A stretch of 26,731 bases of DNA from JBBQKF01 sp038326615. Lineage in GTDB: Bacteria > Bacillota > Clostridia > Saccharofermentanales > UBA5734. This document shows positions 24,506-26,731 of this stretch, piece after piece. The translations under genes and the position numbers were made by a program. The notes under the pieces are model-generated. The model ran no database searches, was not told the DNA's origin, and saw only the letters and a list, made by a program, of their open reading frames with translations. The stretch is taken from assembly GCA_038326615.1 (NCBI GenBank), contig JBBQKF010000040.1, forward strand, positions 1-26,731. Reading direction: 5' to 3'. The first letter of the stretch is position 1, and each line of letters begins with the position of its first letter.

Positions 24506-24550
24506 GTAAAGCTATTTAGTGAATAGAGCAATGATAGTTTTGCATAAGAA

Positions 24551-24592
24551 AATAAACCGTAACCATGTAATAGTGGCACGGTTTATTTTTTT
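24551..24592 (+). terminator. Intrinsic terminator of gyrA
   Basis: AATAAACCGT (24551-24560) pairs with ACGGTTTATT (24578-24587), a 10-bp stem, followed by a T-run reaching 24592. Inside the loop CCA and TGG can pair further. Confidence 0.85.
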
Positions 24593-24648
24593 GCACAAAA
24601 CACATCCTTTCATTGCGATGTAAATCAAAAGATCAAAAGGCTAATCAA

Positions 24649-24695
24649 AAAACATTGACACACAACACTGTCAAAAACATTGGCGCAACACTTGT
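24649..24695 (+). promoter_or_regulatory. Operator-like repeats upstream of the mini-gene
   Basis: An inverted repeat TTGACA-N8-TGTCAA lies at 24655-24674. The segment also forms an imperfect direct repeat with a 25-base period: AAACATTGACACACAACACT and, from 24675, AAACATTGGCGCAACACT. Both end just at the -35 of the next promoter, a usual place for regulator binding. Confidence 0.4.
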
Positions 24696-24720
24696 AACTG
24701 AAGTACATGATTAGTATAAT
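24692..24720 (+). promoter_or_regulatory. Predicted promoter of a 13-codon unit
   Basis: TTGTAA (24692-24697), 17-base spacer, perfect TATAAT (24715-24720). Transcription would begin near 24727 and meet the terminator at 24786-24825, giving an RNA of about 100 bases. Confidence 0.6.
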
Positions 24721-24742
24721 GAAAAATAAAACGGAGGGCAAC

Positions 24743-24784
24743 ATGGAAAATAGTTTTTCACATGAATGTGAATTGTACGAATAA
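24743..24784 (+). CDS. Possible 13-residue peptide (MENSFSHECELYE) or short RNA
   Basis: ATG at 24743 is preceded by a strong GGAGGG (24733-24738) and followed by 12 sense codons and TAA; the stop touches the terminator stem. The peptide is acidic and hydrophilic with one Cys and has no signal sequence. Within it, TTCACA (24757-24762) and TGTGAA (24767-24772) form a hairpin with a TGAA loop. The promoter and terminator are complete, so the unit is free-standing. It is not an attenuator for ldh, which lies on the other strand. It might instead be the 5' remnant of a deleted gene. No family was recognised. Confidence 0.4.
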   Translation: MENSFSHECELYE

Positions 24785-24785
24785 A

Positions 24786-24825
24786 AAACCCCGGTGAACT
24801 AAAATTCGCCGGGGTTTAAATTTTT
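24786..24825. terminator. Bidirectional intrinsic terminator between the mini-gene and ldh
   Basis: AAACCCCGGTGAA (24786-24798) pairs with TTCGCCGGGGTTT (24805-24817): 13 pairs with one G-U, loop CTAAAA. On the plus strand AAATTTTT follows. On the minus strand the run of A at 24783-24788 becomes T residues directly after the stem, so it should end ldh transcripts efficiently. Confidence 0.88.
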
Positions 24826-24830
24826 ACAAA

Positions 24831-24926
24831 TAAATAATCGAATAAATAATCGAATAAATAATCGAATAAGTTATCGAATAAGTTATCGAATAAGTTATCG
24901 AATAAATAATCGAATAAGTTATCGAA
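24831..24926. repeat. 12-bp tandem repeat, 8 copies in two variants
   Basis: Eight exact 12-base units in a row. Type a is TAAATAATCGAA and type b is TAAGTTATCGAA, differing at two positions. The order is a-a-a-b-b-b-a-b with no other changes, and a partial unit TAAT follows. The array lies between the ldh stop (24955) and its terminator, so on the minus strand it is in the 3' untranslated RNA of ldh. No open frame links it to ldh, whose stop codon precedes it. Confidence 0.97.
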
Positions 24927-24954
24927 TAATATTTCACAGCAAAATGCTTTTTGA

Positions 24955-25914
24955 TTAGATATCTTTAACCTGGTTTAAAACAAGTTTAACTTGCTCAGCA
25001 GAATAATGAAGTAAGCTTTCTTCTCCGGGAAGTAAGTCAAGCTCAAGAACTTTCTCTACACCATTTGATCCAACGATACAAGGAATGCTGAAAGCAACGT
25101 CATGAATACCATACGCCCCGTTCATAACAGTACCAACAGTGCGAATTGTATTATTTCCGCGAAGGAGAGACTCTACAATAATATTAATAGCAATACCAAT
25201 ACCATAATAAGTGGCACCCTTAAACTTGATAATTGAACCACCAGCAGTTTTAACTTCGTTTGCAATAGCAATTCTGTCTTCTTCTGGGAATGCGATTCCT
25301 GATGCTCTGCAGTATTCATCAATGCTAAGTCCTGCAATGTGAGTTGCGCTCCATGCAGGGAATTGGGTGTCACCGTGCTCGCCGATGATATATCCGTGAA
25401 CGTTTTTAACATCGATGCTGAACTTCTGGCTCAACAAGGACCGAAATCTTGCACTGTCAAGAACTGTACCTGATCCGATAACTCTTCCGGCAGGAAGGCC
25501 TGACCATTGAGAAATCATATAAGTAAGAATATCAACAGGGTTTGCCACAACAAGAATTACGCCTGTTGTATAATGTTTCATAATGTTAGCAGTCATTTCT
25601 TTAGCAATGGCAACATTCTTCTTTGCTAAGTCGAGTCTTGTTTCCCCTGGTTTGCGGTTTGCCCCAGCAGTTATAACGATAACATCTGCATTTGCACAAT
25701 CTGGATAATCGCCTGCATAAACGTTCATTTGCCCAAGAAATGGTAATCCGTGATTAATGTCCATTGCTTCGCCAATAGCTTTTTCTTTATTGATATCAAT
25801 AAGAACCAGCTCGCTACATAATTGGTTTATTGACATTGCAAATGCAGCCGAAGAACCAACAAAACCCGCACCAACAATAACAACCTTTGACCTTGATCTT
25901 CCTAAATCTAACAT
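24955..25914 (-). CDS. ldh: L-lactate dehydrogenase (LDH/MDH superfamily)
   Basis: The enzyme reduces pyruvate to L-lactate with NADH, recycling NAD+ in fermentation. The 319 residues show the NAD fold VVIVGAGFVGSS (11-22) with Asp40, the mobile loop GANRKPGETR (84-93) with Arg93, NPVD (125-128), Asp153 and Arg156 (VLDSARFR), the catalytic His180 in GEHGD, and KGATYYGI. The loop has Arg87 where Gln102 is the classic lactate determinant (Arg is the malate-type residue), but I recall the same NRKPGETR in clostridial enzymes annotated as LDH, so the LDH call stands with some doubt. GGAGGA lies 10 bases before the start. It is the only complete minus-strand gene. Confidence 0.9.
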   Translation of the reverse strand: MLDLGRSRSKVVIVGAGFVGSSAAFAMSINQLCSELVLIDINKEKAIGEAMDINHGLPFLGQMNVYAGDYPDCANADVIVITAGANRKPGETRLDLAKKNVAIAKEMTANIMKHYTTGVILVVANPVDILTYMISQWSGLPAGRVIGSGTVLDSARFRSLLSQKFSIDVKNVHGYIIGEHGDTQFPAWSATHIAGLSIDEYCRASGIAFPEEDRIAIANEVKTAGGSIIKFKGATYYGIGIAINIIVESLLRGNNTIRTVGTVMNGAYGIHDVAFSIPCIVGSNGVEKVLELDLLPGEESLLHYSAEQVKLVLNQVKDI

Positions 25915-25955
25915 AAAATCCTATTCCTCCCCATTTTATAAAACGAATAAAATCG

Positions 25956-25984
25956 ATTATAAACAAAATGCAGTTAAATTGCAA
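25956..25984 (-). promoter_or_regulatory. Predicted sigma-A promoter for ldh
   Basis: On the minus strand TTGCAA (25984-25979), a 17-base spacer and TATAAT (25961-25956). The leader would be about 35-40 bases. No Rex-type TTGTTAAN4TTAACAA site was found here. Confidence 0.65.
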
Positions 25985-26233
25985 TATAAATAAGGGAAAA
26001 ATCGTAAAAGAGATTCAAAAAACTGTGATTCTAAAAATAATTACCTAAAATCTAAAAATTATGACTAAAGATTGATGAATGAAAGAAAAAAAGACTTAAT
26101 ATTAATTGGCTAAAGTGAAAACGAATTGCTTACTAATTATACAAAAAGTCAAACATATTAATCATCAGTAACGAAAATACAAAGCGCATAATAAAAAAAC
26201 ATGTTTTGCCAGGCGCTATTTAAGAAGAGGTAG
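25985..26233. other. Intergenic region, no gene seen
   Basis: Very AT-rich sequence between the ldh promoter and a doubtful small ORF. No RNA gene, clear promoter or hairpin terminator was found. Confidence 0.5.
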
Positions 26234-26419
26234 ATGTTGGACAAATCAGCGTTATGGAAAGAAGACCATAAAAGATTTTTGTTAATAAAGAATAGTACAC
26301 TCAAAAAACAATTTGAATTATACTGGATTTGTGAACAGAGAAACCGAAGTCTCTATATATTATCTTATATTATTAATACTTATATTATTAATACTTATAT
26401 TTTTAGTAATTTAAATTAA
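26234..26419 (+). CDS. Doubtful small ORF, 61 aa
   Basis: It starts MLDKSALWKEDHKRFLLIKN, is basic and aromatic-rich at first, and then runs into a repeated SYIINTYIINTYIF tail that simply translates a 15-bp DNA repeat. An AAGAGG sequence lies only 3 bases before the ATG, and no promoter is visible. It matches no family I know. It may be a decayed gene fragment or chance in AT-rich DNA. Confidence 0.2.
   Translation: MLDKSALWKEDHKRFLLIKNSTLKKQFELYWICEQRNRSLYILSYIINTYIINTYIFSNLN
26365..26403. repeat. 15-bp AT-only-type tandem repeat, about 2.6 copies
   Basis: TTATATTATTAATAC occurs at 26365-26379 and 26380-26394 exactly, then a partial copy TTATATTTT. Probably slippage in AT-rich DNA. Confidence 0.85.
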
Positions 26420-26534
26420 AAAATATAAATATTAAAAAGTAATAAAATATAAATCAATTTTCGATGACAAATAAGCCATAATACGAAACACCCGGTACGG
26501 TTGTAACAAGATACCAAAATAGTAAAAAAAAGGG

Positions 26535-26563
26535 TTGACAATAATGCGGGTGGGTGGTATCTT
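26535..26563 (+). promoter_or_regulatory. rRNA operon promoter
   Basis: Perfect TTGACA (26535-26540), 17-base spacer, TATCTT (26558-26563) with TGG before it (extended -10). An A-rich tract directly upstream may act as an UP element. A single promoter is seen; a second, weaker one further upstream could not be supported. Confidence 0.8.
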
Positions 26564-26569
26564 ATTAAA

Positions 26570-26708
26570 GCGCCTCACGCGGAGTGCGGCACGGACCTTG
26601 AAAATTGAACAGTGAAACAAATACAAAACAAGCGGAGCCAACGATTCTTTTTGAGAATCGAAAAAAACAAAAAGTAAACAAAGAGCCAAACGGTTCTTAA
26701 ATAATTAA
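26570..26708 (+). other. Leader of the rRNA transcript
   Basis: It includes CCTTGAAAATTGAACA (26598-26613), close to the conserved Firmicutes pre-rRNA leader segment. A hairpin CGATTCT/AGAATCG lies at 26642-26660, and a smaller AGAGCC/GGTTCT hairpin follows near 26681-26697. These fit processing and antitermination elements before 16S rRNA. Confidence 0.65.
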
Positions 26709-26731
26709 TTATTTGAGAGTTTGATCCTGGC
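26709..26731 (+). rRNA. rrs: 16S ribosomal RNA, first 23 bases
   Basis: AGAGTTTGATCCTGGC at 26716-26731 is the universal start of 16S rRNA (E. coli positions 8-23), which places base 1 near 26709. The gene continues past the window. It runs in the same direction as gyrA and nearly all other genes here. Confidence 0.95.

Noticed and set aside
24831..24926. CRISPR array or DnaA-box array in the 12-bp repeat
   Set aside because: No spacers separate the units, and TTATCGAA differs from TTATCCACA at the decisive positions.
24925..24940. Rex-like half site near the end of ldh
   Set aside because: Only one half matches, and it is downstream of the gene rather than at the promoter.
26432..26689. 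85-residue minus-strand frame over the rRNA promoter and leader
   Set aside because: It covers a clear rRNA promoter and conserved leader on the plus strand and has no family features.

Overview
The window is a stretch of a low-GC (roughly one-third G+C by eye), gene-dense bacterial chromosome. Gene content, strong AGGAGG-type ribosome binding sites and gene order point to a Firmicute, most likely a member of the Clostridia. The 16S gene is only entered at its first 23 bases, so the lineage cannot be fixed from this window. No phage, insertion sequence, CRISPR array or tRNA gene was recognised.

Left block (1-9912). A partial GT2 glycosyltransferase on the minus strand is divergent from glmU-pth-mfd, an order that recalls the Bacillus glmU/prs/ctc/pth/fin/mfd region with prs, ctc and fin missing. 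mfd is followed by an unrecognised coiled-coil protein and by a UV-damage endonuclease fused to a DUF1722/YbgA-like C-terminal domain, so two UV-damage functions (transcription-coupled repair and UvsE) lie close together. The GlmU has lost three residues usually needed for its two activities.

Middle block (9913-20415). ispE and a membrane-anchored CapA-like protein precede the classical origin-proximal operon rpmH-rnpA-yidD-yidC-jag-mnmE-mnmG, which has a strong promoter in front of rpmH. This operon supplies ribosomal protein L34, the RNase P protein, membrane-protein insertion and the MnmE/MnmG tRNA wobble-uridine modification. rsmG follows after its own promoter and a long leader. dnaA, dnaN, gyrB and parAB, often neighbours of these genes, are absent.

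Right block (20416-26731). An AEC-family permease sits behind a leader with two overlapping, mutually exclusive hairpins, one of which reaches into the ribosome binding site. gyrA follows and ends at a strong terminator. Next comes a very small self-contained unit (promoter, 13-codon ORF, terminator), an 8-copy 12-bp tandem repeat, and ldh on the minus strand. After about 600 bases without a confident gene, an rRNA promoter and leader run into the start of a 16S rRNA gene. The gyrA-then-rRNA order resembles Bacillus gyrA-rrnO.

The best candidates for undescribed biology are the 13-codon/short-RNA unit at 24692-24825, the permease leader at 20806-20847, the divergent GlmU, and the UvsE-DUF1722 fusion. 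All functional calls rest on motif recognition by eye; no database search was run.
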